Source of the DNA: Flagellimonas spongiicola
GTDB lineage: Bacteria > Bacteroidota > Bacteroidia > Flavobacteriales > Flavobacteriaceae
Length of the DNA stretch: 64,000 bases
Assembly: GCF_023502425.1 (NCBI RefSeq)
Contig: NZ_JAMFMA010000004.1
Coordinates: forward strand, 265,475-329,474
Direction: 5' to 3'
Under the pieces are notes generated by a model. That model saw nothing but the letters and a program-made list of their open reading frames with translations. It had not been told where the DNA came from and ran no database searches. This document shows, piece after piece, positions 44,498 to 55,900 of this stretch. The position numbers were made by a program, and so were the translations under genes. The first letter of the stretch is position 1; each line of letters opens with the position of its first letter.

Positions 44498-46440
44498 TAC
44501 AGAATTACTTATTGAATACGACAAGAAAGTACGCGTCCAAGTGGTTGGTACTGCTTATTGATGTAACTATAATAGGAATCACATTTGTCTTATCCTACAT
44601 CATTAGGTTTAACATGACTTTGAATTTTGATGTAGAGAAATTCTTGATTCAGCTACCTATTGTAATGTTTATATCAGGAGTGGCTTTTATGCTGACTGGT
44701 TCATACAGAGGGTTTGTTCGGCACACTGGTATTAAGGATGTATACAACATTTTCAATGCAATATGTTTAAGTAGCATTTTTACCATTTTCGTTGTAATAC
44801 TTAATAGGCAACTAGATCTTATGGATGGATTTACAATTCCACTTTCCATAATAATCATACATAGCTTAGTTGCTTTTATTGCCCTAACAGCTGCAAGGTA
44901 TACCTTCAAGACAATGTTTGAAAGTATGACCAAAAGATTTAAAACCGTAAAAAACGTAATGATTTACGGTGCGGGAGAATCTGGTGTGATCGCATATAAT
45001 GCCCTTACAAGCCACAGTGCTAGTAATATCAAAGTCATAGGTTATATTGATGATGACAAAATGAAAGTGGGTAAAACCATAAATGGTGTCAAAGTCTACG
45101 GAAGGAATGTATTGGAAGATTACTTTTTAGCCAGTAACAATGTTAGCGAAATCATTGTGGCTATCCACGTAATTGATAACCACAAATTGCGCACACTAGT
45201 TGAAGGGCTAGTGGATTTTGATGTCGAAGTCAAGATTGTACCACCTGTTCAGGATTGGATAAATGGCGAGTTCAAGGTATCCCAGATAAAAAATGTACAA
45301 ATTGAAGACTTATTAAATCGTGTTCCTATTAATATCAAGAAGTCAAAGGTGACTGATGAACTAAAAGGAAAAACGATAATGGTTACGGGTGGGGCTGGAT
45401 CAATAGGTAGCGAAATTGTAAGACAAATTGCTACATATGACTATAAAACATTAATTATTATTGATCAAGCAGAATCTGCTCTTTACAATTTACAGCAAGA
45501 GTTAAAACAGAACGGATATCACAATTTTTTACCCCTTGTTGCGGATATTAGGGATAAGAACCGGATGAATATGTTCTTTGAAGAACATAAACCTGACATT
45601 CTTTTTCATGCCGCTGCGTACAAACATGTACCCTTAATGGAGTACAATGCTTATGAAGCTGTTAAGATAAATGTGGGTGGAACTAAGACAATCGCGGACC
45701 TTGCTTTGACTCATGAGGTGGATAAGTTTGTTTTTGTTTCTACGGATAAGGCGGTAAATCCAACCAATGTAATGGGGGCAACCAAAAGAATTGCCGAAAT
45801 GTACATCAGTTGCATGCAACAAAAAGGAGGAACAAAATTCATTACCACCCGCTTCGGAAATGTTTTAGGTTCCAACGGTTCTGTTATTCCTCTATTCAAA
45901 AAACAAATAGAGAAAGGTGGACCATTAACCGTGACCCATAAGGATATTACACGTTACTTTATGACAATTCCTGAGGCATCTCAGTTGGTATTGGAAGCCG
46001 GTGCTATGGGACAAGGCGGTGAAATTTTCATTTTTGATATGGGTGAATCTGTGCGTATTTATGATCTGGCCAAGAACATGATAAAATTATCTGGGTTAAG
46101 ATATCCAGAGGATATTGACATTTCGATTACAGGTTTACGGCCAGGTGAGAAACTTTATGAAGAACTCTTGGCAAATGGTGAAAATACCCTTCCTACCTAT
46201 CATAAAAAGATAATGATCAGTAAGGTTCGGGAGTTGGATTATAATTTAATTCGGTCCAAAATAGATGAGTTATGTATCTCCAATATATTCTTCAATGAAA
46301 ATACGATCAAAATAATGAAGGAAATTGTACCTGAGTATATTTCCAATAACTCCAACCTTTGTAAATTTGATGAGAAGGGCACAAAAAAATCTTCTGGAAA
46401 AAAACAGGACGTTAAAGACGAGAAAATGTTGCAATCCTAA
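44494..46440 (+). CDS. Membrane-bound UDP-GlcNAc 4,6-dehydratase (WbpM/PglF type)
   Basis: A 648-residue enzyme. Residues about 15-135 contain four membrane helices. A Rossmann-like domain follows (NVMIYGAGESGVIAYNAL near residue 155), then an SDR catalytic domain starting KTIMVTGGAGSIGSEIVRQI near residue 290. The active site is STDKAVNPTNVMGATK, with Met427 in place of Tyr and Lys431, as in WbpM. It removes water from UDP-GlcNAc to give the 4-keto-6-deoxy sugar at the inner membrane. The overlap with the DegT gene supports one pathway, and the product probably feeds the PglC-like transferase at 19086. Confidence 0.92.
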   Translation: MIQNYLLNTTRKYASKWLVLLIDVTIIGITFVLSYIIRFNMTLNFDVEKFLIQLPIVMFISGVAFMLTGSYRGFVRHTGIKDVYNIFNAICLSSIFTIFVVILNRQLDLMDGFTIPLSIIIIHSLVAFIALTAARYTFKTMFESMTKRFKTVKNVMIYGAGESGVIAYNALTSHSASNIKVIGYIDDDKMKVGKTINGVKVYGRNVLEDYFLASNNVSEIIVAIHVIDNHKLRTLVEGLVDFDVEVKIVPPVQDWINGEFKVSQIKNVQIEDLLNRVPINIKKSKVTDELKGKTIMVTGGAGSIGSEIVRQIATYDYKTLIIIDQAESALYNLQQELKQNGYHNFLPLVADIRDKNRMNMFFEEHKPDILFHAAAYKHVPLMEYNAYEAVKINVGGTKTIADLALTHEVDKFVFVSTDKAVNPTNVMGATKRIAEMYISCMQQKGGTKFITTRFGNVLGSNGSVIPLFKKQIEKGGPLTVTHKDITRYFMTIPEASQLVLEAGAMGQGGEIFIFDMGESVRIYDLAKNMIKLSGLRYPEDIDISITGLRPGEKLYEELLANGENTLPTYHKKIMISKVRELDYNLIRSKIDELCISNIFFNENTIKIMKEIVPEYISNNSNLCKFDEKGTKKSSGKKQDVKDEKMLQS

Positions 46441-46472
46441 TTAGATCAATACCCATAACCAATAACAATTTT

Positions 46473-47249
46473 ATGAAAACTAAATTTTTACTTACAAGAT
46501 TACCAATTCTATTGTTAATCTCGTTACTGGCTTCATGTGCTTCAAAAAAGGATATTGTCTATTTTCAAAATGCTGGCGAATTTGAAACTTTTGTGGATCG
46601 TAACAGCTTCACACCAAAATTCAAGGTTGATGATGTGGTAAGTATACATGTTTCTACGCTTAATGAAGAAGCAAGCGCACCCTTTAATTTATATCGTGGA
46701 TTGCGAGGCGGAAATACTGGGTTTACTCCTCAAAGTGTAGATTACTTAGTAGATCAGGCTGGTGAAATTGATTTTCCAGTAATAGGTAAAATAAAAATTG
46801 TGGGTCTATCCCCAGAAGAGGTAAGAGTTTTGTTACGGGACGAGCTTGCCGATTATTTAAAGGACCCAATTATAAATATTCGTCTGCAAAACTTTACAGT
46901 AACCATTTTGGGTGAAGTTAACAGACCTGGAACTTATCCAGTAAATGGGGAACGTATAACTATTTTGGAGGCACTTGGTCTTGCAGGTGATTTAACGATC
47001 AAAGGACAGCGTGATAATGTAATGGTTATTCGCGATTTTGATGGTACCAAAGTTTACAATAGAATTGATTTAAGAAGTAAAGAAGCATTGAATTCGTCGG
47101 TGTATTACCTGACGCAAAACGATGTGGTATATGTAGAACCAAACGAATCGGCAGTTACATCTTCACAATTGGATAACAGGGCAAGTATCTGGGTTTCAAT
47201 TGGTTCTGTACTGTTGACCTCGGCAGTGATTTTACTTACCAGAAATTAA
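46473..47249 (+). CDS. wza: Wza-type polysaccharide export lipoprotein
   Basis: A 258-residue outer-membrane lipoprotein. The signal peptide ends LLASCASKKD, with Cys22 as lipidation site. Residues about 50-140 form the polysaccharide export (Poly_export) domain with DYLVDQAGEIDFPVIGKIKI. Residues about 145-230 form an SLBB domain (NFTVTILGEVNRPGTYPV, ILEALGLAGDLT). A C-terminal hydrophobic segment (about 234-254) may cross the outer membrane, as in Wza. It is 35 bases before the Wzc-type kinase gene; the two make the export channel and its regulator. Confidence 0.9.
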   Translation: MKTKFLLTRLPILLLISLLASCASKKDIVYFQNAGEFETFVDRNSFTPKFKVDDVVSIHVSTLNEEASAPFNLYRGLRGGNTGFTPQSVDYLVDQAGEIDFPVIGKIKIVGLSPEEVRVLLRDELADYLKDPIINIRLQNFTVTILGEVNRPGTYPVNGERITILEALGLAGDLTIKGQRDNVMVIRDFDGTKVYNRIDLRSKEALNSSVYYLTQNDVVYVEPNESAVTSSQLDNRASIWVSIGSVLLTSAVILLTRN

Positions 47250-47284
47250 TATTAAAGAATTTATCTTAGCCGTTAGTATATATT

Positions 47285-49645
47285 ATGGGTGAAAACATTG
47301 ATTTAAAAGAACTACTCCTATCGTATGTGAAACATTGGAAATGGTTTGCATTATCTATGTTTGTGTGTTTGGTACTAGGTTACCTTTATTTAAGATATAC
47401 TACCCCAGAATATATTGCTGAGGCCAAGATACAAATAGAGGAAGACAAGGATTCCTCTTCTGGATTAGATTTATTTAGTGAACTTGATGTTTTTTCTGGC
47501 GCCAAAAACAAGGTAGAAGATGAAATCGAAATCATCAATTCCAGGTCCAATCTCATTGATGTTGTCCGGGCCCTCGGACTTAATACAACAATTACCGCAT
47601 TAGGTGATATTCGAGATACCGAATTTTATGCAAATCCTCCGATTAATGTAAATTTTATTGCACCGGATTCCACGCTGAACAAGGCTGACTTTGCATTTTA
47701 TTTTACCTATAACTCCGAAACTGATTTCGGGTATAGTGAATATGAAGAAGATCCACCAACAATTGTGCCTTTTGGACGTAATATTGATACTCCTATAGGA
47801 GACATGGTGGTTACCCCTAACTCAAGAGTACTTCGCAAATATGAGGAAGCAAAATTAGAAGTTTCCGTTACTCCAGTTGGACTCATGGCTCAGTCCTATA
47901 ATGATAGATTGAACATTACGGTAGCTGATGAGTTTTCAAATATTGTATATATCTCGTTGGAGGACCCTATTAAAGAAAAAGCTACGGATGTCATAGATGA
48001 ATTGATAAAGGTGTACAACCTAAATGCTATTGCGGATAAGAAAAACATTGCCGACAAAACCGCTGATTTTATTGATGCCAGAATAGCTGATATCTCTAGT
48101 AGCTTAAATGTTGTTGACCAAAGTGCAGAGGAATTTAAAACAGGACGAGGGGTAACCGATATCGCCTCCGAAGCAAATATCAACCTTAACATCGGGGCAG
48201 CAAATAGGCAGGATCTTGCCAATGCAAATACCCAGCTCCAGATTGCAGCTTCTATGAAGGAAATGGTAGATCAACAAGAGAGTTACGAAGTATTACCTTC
48301 TAATCTTGGGCTTTCAGATCCTGGTATTGCCGGTAATGCGGAACGTTATAATCAGTTGGTACTAGAACGAAATCGATTACTCAAAAGTTCAAACGAGAAA
48401 AACCCGGTAATTGTAAACCTTGATCAACAGCTTAATGGTTTAAAAAGGACAATGCAATCCAGTTTGAATAGTACGGTGAATAACTTGGGGATGCAGGTGA
48501 ATACCTTAAGTAACCAACAAGCTATTATCCGGTCAAAAATTTATTCAGCGCCCAAAAATGAACGTGCGCTAAGGGATATTACAAGAAGACAAGAAACAAC
48601 AGAATCCCTTTATTTGTATTTGCTTCAAAAGCGGGAAGAAGCTCAAATTGCCGTAGCATCTACTGCCCAAAAATGTAAAATAATTGATAGTGCATACAAT
48701 CCAACGCCTTATCCTATTTCACCAAACAGACCAGTTATTTATTTGGCCTCATTGATATTTGGCTTTTTGATGCCTTTTTCTGTGATTTATGTACATAGTC
48801 TAATAGACAATAAGATCCACAATTTACATGGGCTGGAAAAACTGGTTGACGGTGTTCCAATTCTAGGTGAAATCCCAAGGTTGAGTAAAAAAGAGGAAAA
48901 AATCATTGTTAAAGATGATCGTTCCGTTTTAGCGGAAGCTTTAAGAATTGTAAGAACCAACTTAGATTATTTAATAAAAACGAGACAATCTAGTGGATTT
49001 GGAAAGAACAATGTCGTCTATATCACTTCCAGTGTTTCAGGTGAGGGTAAAACGTTTGTTTCATCGAACATGGCCATGATATTGGCAAGTACCAATAAAA
49101 AAGTGCTTTTAATCGGAGCTGATATTCGAAACCCTAAAATCTATTCATTCTTTACAGGGGGATATTCAGACAATCTGGCAAGTCCCAAACGAGGCAAAGA
49201 TGCTGGATTAACGGAGTATATCCTTAATAAAGACCTAACAATGAAGGATGTTACCAACACAATGCTGGTATATGAAAATGAAATCGATGTTGTATATTCT
49301 GGTAGGATTCCGCCTAACCCTGCTGAGCTACTTCTTAGTAAAAGAATGAAAACTTTGATACAAGAAGCGTCAGAAAAATACGACTACGTATTGGTGGACA
49401 CGGCACCGTTGATGGTAGTTACCGATACACTTCTTATCAGCAACTATGCAGACCACTTGATTTATGTGACAAGAGCCGAAACCACTGAAGTTAAAGCCGT
49501 GGAATACCCAATTAAATTGCAAGAAGAAGGGAAAATTAAAGGCTTATGCTTTGCCGTAAATGACGTTAAAGCATCAGAATTGGGTTATGGTGGTAAATAT
49601 GGTTATGGCTATGGAAAATCCACCAAAAAATGGTGGAAGCTTTAG
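47285..49645 (+). CDS. wzc: Wzc-type polysaccharide co-polymerase / tyrosine autokinase
   Basis: A 786-residue inner-membrane protein. A first membrane helix near residues 20-40 and a second near 485-505 flank a large periplasmic Wzz/coiled-coil region. The cytosolic BY-kinase domain has Walker A SVSGEGKTFVSSNMA near residue 585, the A-prime motif LIGADIRNPK near 610 and Walker B YVLVDTAPL near 701. The C-terminal tail GYGGKYGYGYGKSTKKWW holds four closely spaced tyrosines that are likely autophosphorylation sites. It controls chain length and export with the Wza-type protein. No Wzb phosphatase gene is in the window. Confidence 0.92.
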   Translation: MGENIDLKELLLSYVKHWKWFALSMFVCLVLGYLYLRYTTPEYIAEAKIQIEEDKDSSSGLDLFSELDVFSGAKNKVEDEIEIINSRSNLIDVVRALGLNTTITALGDIRDTEFYANPPINVNFIAPDSTLNKADFAFYFTYNSETDFGYSEYEEDPPTIVPFGRNIDTPIGDMVVTPNSRVLRKYEEAKLEVSVTPVGLMAQSYNDRLNITVADEFSNIVYISLEDPIKEKATDVIDELIKVYNLNAIADKKNIADKTADFIDARIADISSSLNVVDQSAEEFKTGRGVTDIASEANINLNIGAANRQDLANANTQLQIAASMKEMVDQQESYEVLPSNLGLSDPGIAGNAERYNQLVLERNRLLKSSNEKNPVIVNLDQQLNGLKRTMQSSLNSTVNNLGMQVNTLSNQQAIIRSKIYSAPKNERALRDITRRQETTESLYLYLLQKREEAQIAVASTAQKCKIIDSAYNPTPYPISPNRPVIYLASLIFGFLMPFSVIYVHSLIDNKIHNLHGLEKLVDGVPILGEIPRLSKKEEKIIVKDDRSVLAEALRIVRTNLDYLIKTRQSSGFGKNNVVYITSSVSGEGKTFVSSNMAMILASTNKKVLLIGADIRNPKIYSFFTGGYSDNLASPKRGKDAGLTEYILNKDLTMKDVTNTMLVYENEIDVVYSGRIPPNPAELLLSKRMKTLIQEASEKYDYVLVDTAPLMVVTDTLLISNYADHLIYVTRAETTEVKAVEYPIKLQEEGKIKGLCFAVNDVKASELGYGGKYGYGYGKSTKKWWKL

Positions 49646-49839
49646 TCGAACATCTTAATTGTTAACTTCCTTTTGTCCTATAAACACTTAAATGGGGTTT
49701 TTCATTAAATTCTCCCGTAGGAAATATCCTTAAACATTAGTTAAATCCTCGTATTTACGACTCCTTGTAGTTCGTCGATAAAGCTTTCTAATTGAACGAA
49801 TAAAGCTATATCAACGAAACCTTTTGGACCACATTGAAG

Positions 49840-49847
49840 TATATTTG
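49840..49847 (+). promoter_or_regulatory. -7 promoter box (TATATTTG) for the first giant protein gene
   Basis: TATATTTG matches TAnnTTTG and lies 58 bases before the ATG at 49906. An upstream TTTG (49823-49826) is only 13 bases away, below the usual spacing. The 260-base gap 49646-49905 shows no obvious terminator for the Wzc gene and no other gene. Confidence 0.4.
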
Positions 49848-49905
49848 AAACCTTGTAAGTTAAATCCTCAACTAAAAAATAATTGCTGAAAATATCATTA
49901 CTATC

Positions 49906-52900
49906 ATGAGAAAAAACTACCCCAAGTACAGTCTAGTTTTCATACTACTTTTGACTTGTCTATTTTCTTCCAATATGTATGGTCAGAGCTTTGATCAGAG
50001 TTCATTGGATTTTAATGGACAAGGTAATGTTTCAAACGGCGTTACCTCTTTGATGTATGGTCCGGATGGCAGACTTTATGTCGCCGAATACCCTGGACTT
50101 ATCAAGATTCTTACCATTGCCAGGAATAGTTCTACGGATTATGAAGTTACCAACATGGAGGTGCTGAATGGAATCCAAACTATGGAGGATCATAATGACG
50201 ATGGTACTTTGTTCTCTAGCGTACCTAGGGAGACTACTGGTTTGACAGTAGGCGGTACTTCATCTAATCCTGTGTTTTATGTGGCATCTAGTGATTTTAG
50301 AATTGGTGCTGGCCCTGGTGGGGGAAATGGGGATGTAGGTTTGGATACAAATTCAGGTGTGATTACAAGATTTTCATGGAATGGAAGTTCTTGGGATGTT
50401 GTTGATATAGTCAGGGGATTACCTAGATCTGAAGAAAATCACGCTACAAATGGTTTAGAAATAGCAACAATAAACGGTACAGACTATTTAATTGTAGCTT
50501 CTGGAGGACACACCAATGCCGGTGGACCCTCAACAAATTTTGTTTTTACCTGTGAATATGCGCTTTCGGGGGCTATTCTTTCCATTAACTTAGATATGTT
50601 GGAGAGTATGCCTATCTTAAACGATAATGGCAGAAGCTATATTTATGACATTCCAACACTGGATGACCCAACCAGAGCAAATGCCAATGGGATTACTGAT
50701 CCTAATGCTCCCGGCTACAACGGTATAGACATCAATGATCCATGGGGAGGTAATGATGGTTTAAATCAGGCGATTGTGGACCCATCAGGTCCTGTACAAA
50801 TCTATTCTCCTGGATATAGAAATGCATATGATTTAGTGCTGACTGAAAGCGGAGCCGTTTATGTAACGGACAATGGTGCAAATGGTGGTTGGGGAGGCTT
50901 CCCAGTAAATGAGGGAGGAGGTTCTGCAACCAATGCATATGACCCATTGGAACCAGGTAGCCAATCACCTTCTGGGAGTGAACAAATTGATAATGTGGAT
51001 CACCTTCAATTGGTAACCACTGACATTCAAACTTATGTCCCTGGATCGCTTTATGGTGGACACCCTAATCCTACAAGAGCTAATCCAAGTGGGGCAGGAT
51101 TGTATACAGATAATGGTACAACTGCAGTTTTCAGAACATTGATTTACGATCCTGACGGTTCTACTCCGGGATCAACTACTGATCCAAATATAGGACTACC
51201 AGCCAACTGGCCACCAGTTCAAACAGCAAATGCAGTAGAAGGGGATTGGAGAGGTCCCACCGTTGCCAATCCAGATGGTCCGGATGATAACCCAATTGCG
51301 ACTTGGGGAACAAATACCAATGGAATAGATGAATACACTGCCTCTAACTTTGGTGGTGCAATGCAAGGAGATCTTTTAGCTGGACATAGCGGTGGACTTG
51401 TTAGGCGAGTACAGCTGCAAGCTAATGGCTCGTTGCAATCGTTAACCCAGACCTTCTTCTCAGGAATTGGAGGGAATGCCTTGGGTATTACTTGTAATGG
51501 AGATGGGGATGTATTCCCTGGTACTGTCTGGACAGGTACACTTGAAGGTGGTATTGTGGTATTTGAACCACAGGACTTCTTAAATTGTTTGGAACCAGGG
51601 GACGCTGGTTACGATCCAACTGCAGATGGGGATTTAGATGGTTATTTGAATCAAGATGAAGTGGACAATGGAACCCAAGTATGTAATGGAGGGTCACAGC
51701 CTGATGATTTTGATAAATCAGCAGGAGGTTCACCTTTGATTTCTGACTTAAATGATACGGATGATGATGCCGATGGGATATCAGATGCAACCGACCCTTT
51801 TCAGCTAGGAGACCCAACAACTGGAGGTAGCGATGCTTTTACCCTTCCAATTTTTAATGACTTATTCAATACTCAGCAAGGTTTAGGCGGAATATTTGGA
51901 CTCGGTATGACCGGTTTAATGAACAACGGAGATACCGGAAGTAACTGGTTAGACTGGCTTGATGTTAAAGATGCAGGACCTAATCCAAATGATGTTTTGG
52001 GAGGTGCCCCGGGAATCATGACTTCGCACATGACCGATGGTACGGCCTTGGGCAATTCCAATAATCAAGATAAAGGATATCAATACGGTGTTCAAGTGGA
52101 TAATACTACTGGCAATTTTACAGTGGTTGGTGGTATGAATGGTTTTACAGGGCCGCTAAGACTATATGAAAACACCGATGGTGTCACTGGTGGTGAACTT
52201 GGATTTTTCATTGGTGATGGTACACAAAGTAACTATATCAAATTTGTGGTGACCACTGACGGTTTTACTGCATTACAAGAAATTAATGATGTACCTGGAA
52301 CACCTGTTCAGACTACAATCAGTATACCCAATAGGCCCTCAGATGGGATTCGTTTTTATTTTGTAGTCAATCCTAGTACAGGATCAGTTGACTTGGAATA
52401 CCAAATTGATAATAATGCTAGGACTACCTTGGGAACCATTACTGCTTTGGGCAATGTTTTACAAGCAATTCAATCAAGCAGCACCGACTTGGCTGTTGGT
52501 TTTATAGGTTCATCCAATACTGCGGGCAAAGAACTGGAAGGCTCATGGGACTTTTTAAATGTACTAGGCGAAAATCCGATTTTGGTACAACAGATACCAG
52601 ATTTGGATCGAATTATTGATACCGCGGATGAAGATATTAATCTAGATAGTTATTTTGATGATGATGAAGGATTGGGAAATTTGACTTATACAGTTCAAAA
52701 CAATACCAATCCGGCAATTGGAACCAATATTACGGGTAACACACTTACATTATCCTATCCTTCAACGGTTGAGTCATCAACGATTACAATTCGTGCAACA
52801 GATAGTGACGGTCTTTTTGTGGAAGATGTATTTACGGTAGATGTTACTGATGGTTATACCATATTGTATCGTGTAAATTCTGGTGGACCTCAAATTAGCG

Positions 52901-55900
52901 CAATTGATGGAGATATTGATTGGGAAGAGGATTCGGTTGCGAACACTTCACAATATTTATCTGTAGCTGGTACCAATACCATTTTCCTTGGGACGGTCTC
53001 AAGCACTGATTCTTCGGTTGACACGGCCACAACTCCTAGTAGTATTTTTAATTCAGAAAGATATGACAGTACTCCTGGACCACCCAACTTTCAATACTCT
53101 TTCCCAGTTGCTCAACCTGGCAATTATGAGGTTAGATTATATATGGGTAACGGTTTTATAGGAACATCAGATCCGGGTGAAAGAATATTTGATGTCAATA
53201 TAGAAGGGGTAAATCTTCCATTATTGGATAACATCGATTTATCCGGTACTTATGGGCATAATGTTGGTACAATGATTAGCCACATTATCACCGTGAATGA
53301 TGGTTTCTTGGATGTTGAATTTATTCATGGAATCATAGAGAATCCGTTGATTAATGGAATTGAAATATTAGATGCACCAGATTCAGAAACACCTATATAT
53401 GTTCATCCGATTGCAGATCAGCGCAGTGATGCCGGAGAACAATTGAATGGAAGTCTTGGGGTACAGGCTATTGGAGGAGATGGTAATCTACAATATGCAG
53501 CCACAGGACTACCCACAGGCTTATTTATAGAACCAACGAATGGTCAAATAGGAGGAACCGTAGATGAAAACGCTTTCAGTGGTAGTCCATTTAATGTGAC
53601 CGTAACGGTTGATGATAGCGATGGACTTACAAGTGATCAAGTGAATATCAACTTTTCATGGGTAATTGTAGAGCCATTTGTAAATAGGATTAATGCTGCG
53701 GGTAGTGAAGTTAGTTCTACGGATATTGGATCAGTTTGGGAAGACAATTCAAATGTTGGTGCACAATCAGGTAATGCATATTCTGTAAATACCGGATTAA
53801 TTACCAATACCCTGGGAAGTATTGAATACGCAAACAGAGATAGTTCAATACCTGCGTATGTCAACAACTCAGTTTTTGACGCTTTGTTTGCACAAGAAAG
53901 ATATGATGAAAGTACCAATCCGGTAATGGAATATGATATAGCCGTTTCCAATGGTGACTATGTTGTTCATATGTTTATGGGCAATAGCTTCACAGGTACT
54001 CAAAATGTTGGAGATCGAGTATTTGATATATTGATGGAGGGCGTAGTTGTAGGAGACAACATAGACCTTATTACCGAATTCGGGCATCAAGTAGCAGGTA
54101 TGATGGCATATCCCGTAACCGTATCTGACGGTGAATTGAATATTTCTTTCGGACATGTAGTTGAGAACCCCTTGATTAATGCAATAGAGGTTTATGCGGT
54201 GGATAACGGAAATCCAACGTATACTTTGTCCAATATTTCCAATCAATCCAATGGTATTTTAGAAGATATTGATTTTACGGTAAGCGCATCAGGAGGAGCT
54301 CCTGGTGAGATTGCTAATTTCTATATAGCTGGTCAACCGGAAGGAATTTCGATTAATCCAGATACAGGTCAGATAACTGGAACCTTGAGTGTAAATGCAT
54401 CTTCAGGCGGACCAAATGGAGATGGGATACACAACGTTATCGTAACCGCTATCAAACCACGTTCTGCCCCATCAAGCCAAAACTTTACGTGGAGTGTTTC
54501 CGCAGAGTTCCTGTGGACACAGAAAAATGAAAACAAGAGTTATACCGCGAGACATGAAAATGCTTTTGTTCAAGCAGGGGATAAATTCTATCTAATGGGC
54601 GGTCGTGAAGCTGCAAGAACCATAGATGTTTATGATTATTCATCAAATACATGGAATTCATTAGTGGACTCGGCACCATTTGAGTTTAACCATTTCCAAG
54701 CAACAGAATACCAAGGACTGATTTGGGTTATTGGAGCATTCCAAGATAATGCTTTCCCTAACGAACAACCGGCAGAACATGTTTGGGCATTTGATCCAGC
54801 AAACGAAGAATGGATACAGGGGCCACAGATTCCTGCTAACCGAAGAAGAGGCTCTGCAGGACTAGTTGTCTATAATGATAAATTCTATGTTGTGTGTGGA
54901 AATAATGATGGACATGACGGCGGATATGTTGCCCAATTCGATGAATATGATCCGACAACAGGTACATGGACACCACTAGCAGATGCACCAAGAGCTAGAG
55001 ACCATTTCTTTGCTGCAGTTATTGGAGATCAACTATATGTGGCTGGAGGTAGATTTACTGGAGGTGCAGGAGGCTTTTTTGGGCCTACCATAGCTGAAGT
55101 GGATGTCTTTAATTTCACATCTGGAACTTGGAGTACACTTCCAAGTGCGCAAAATATTCCTACGCCACGTGGAGCTCCTGCATTGGTGAATTTCAATGAC
55201 AAGCTTGTCGTAATGGGAGGTGAAGTACAGAATGAATTGGTGTATGGTATTAATGTAAATGGCGCATTGAACATAACAGAACAATATGATCCAGCTACCC
55301 AGTCATGGGAAAGGCTAGCCGATATGAATTTTAATCGCCATGGCACACAGGCTATTGTCTCAGGAACTGGAATTCAGATACTTGGCGGTTCTCCAAATTT
55401 AGGAGGCGGTAACCAGAAAACAATGGAATATCTAGGTGATGACAATCCAACTGGTACGCCAAGTAATGCAAGTCAGTTGTCTGCGCCAAATACACTTGTT
55501 GTTAATGATGGTGAAACAGTGAATTTGGATTTGGATATTATTGATGGTAACGTTGGCATATTTATACGTTCTATGGAGATTTCCGGTCCAAATGCGGCAG
55601 ACTTCACTATAGACTCTGGCGATTTGACCAATGCTTTGTTGAATGCAGGTGGTTCCCATTCCGTCGGTATAACATTAGCTGGCACTGGAACGGATCGTTC
55701 TGCGGTCTTAACCATTAATTACGGAGCGGCCAGTACCATGAATATTGCATTGACCAATAATCCAAATGCAGAGTTTGAAGTGACCAATCCAGGTGACCAA
55801 TATAATTATGAAGGGGACGCTGTTTCCTTGCAAATTCAAACAACCAGTACAAGTTCGACTACTTTTAGCGCAACGGGATTACCACCTAATTTGGCGATAA

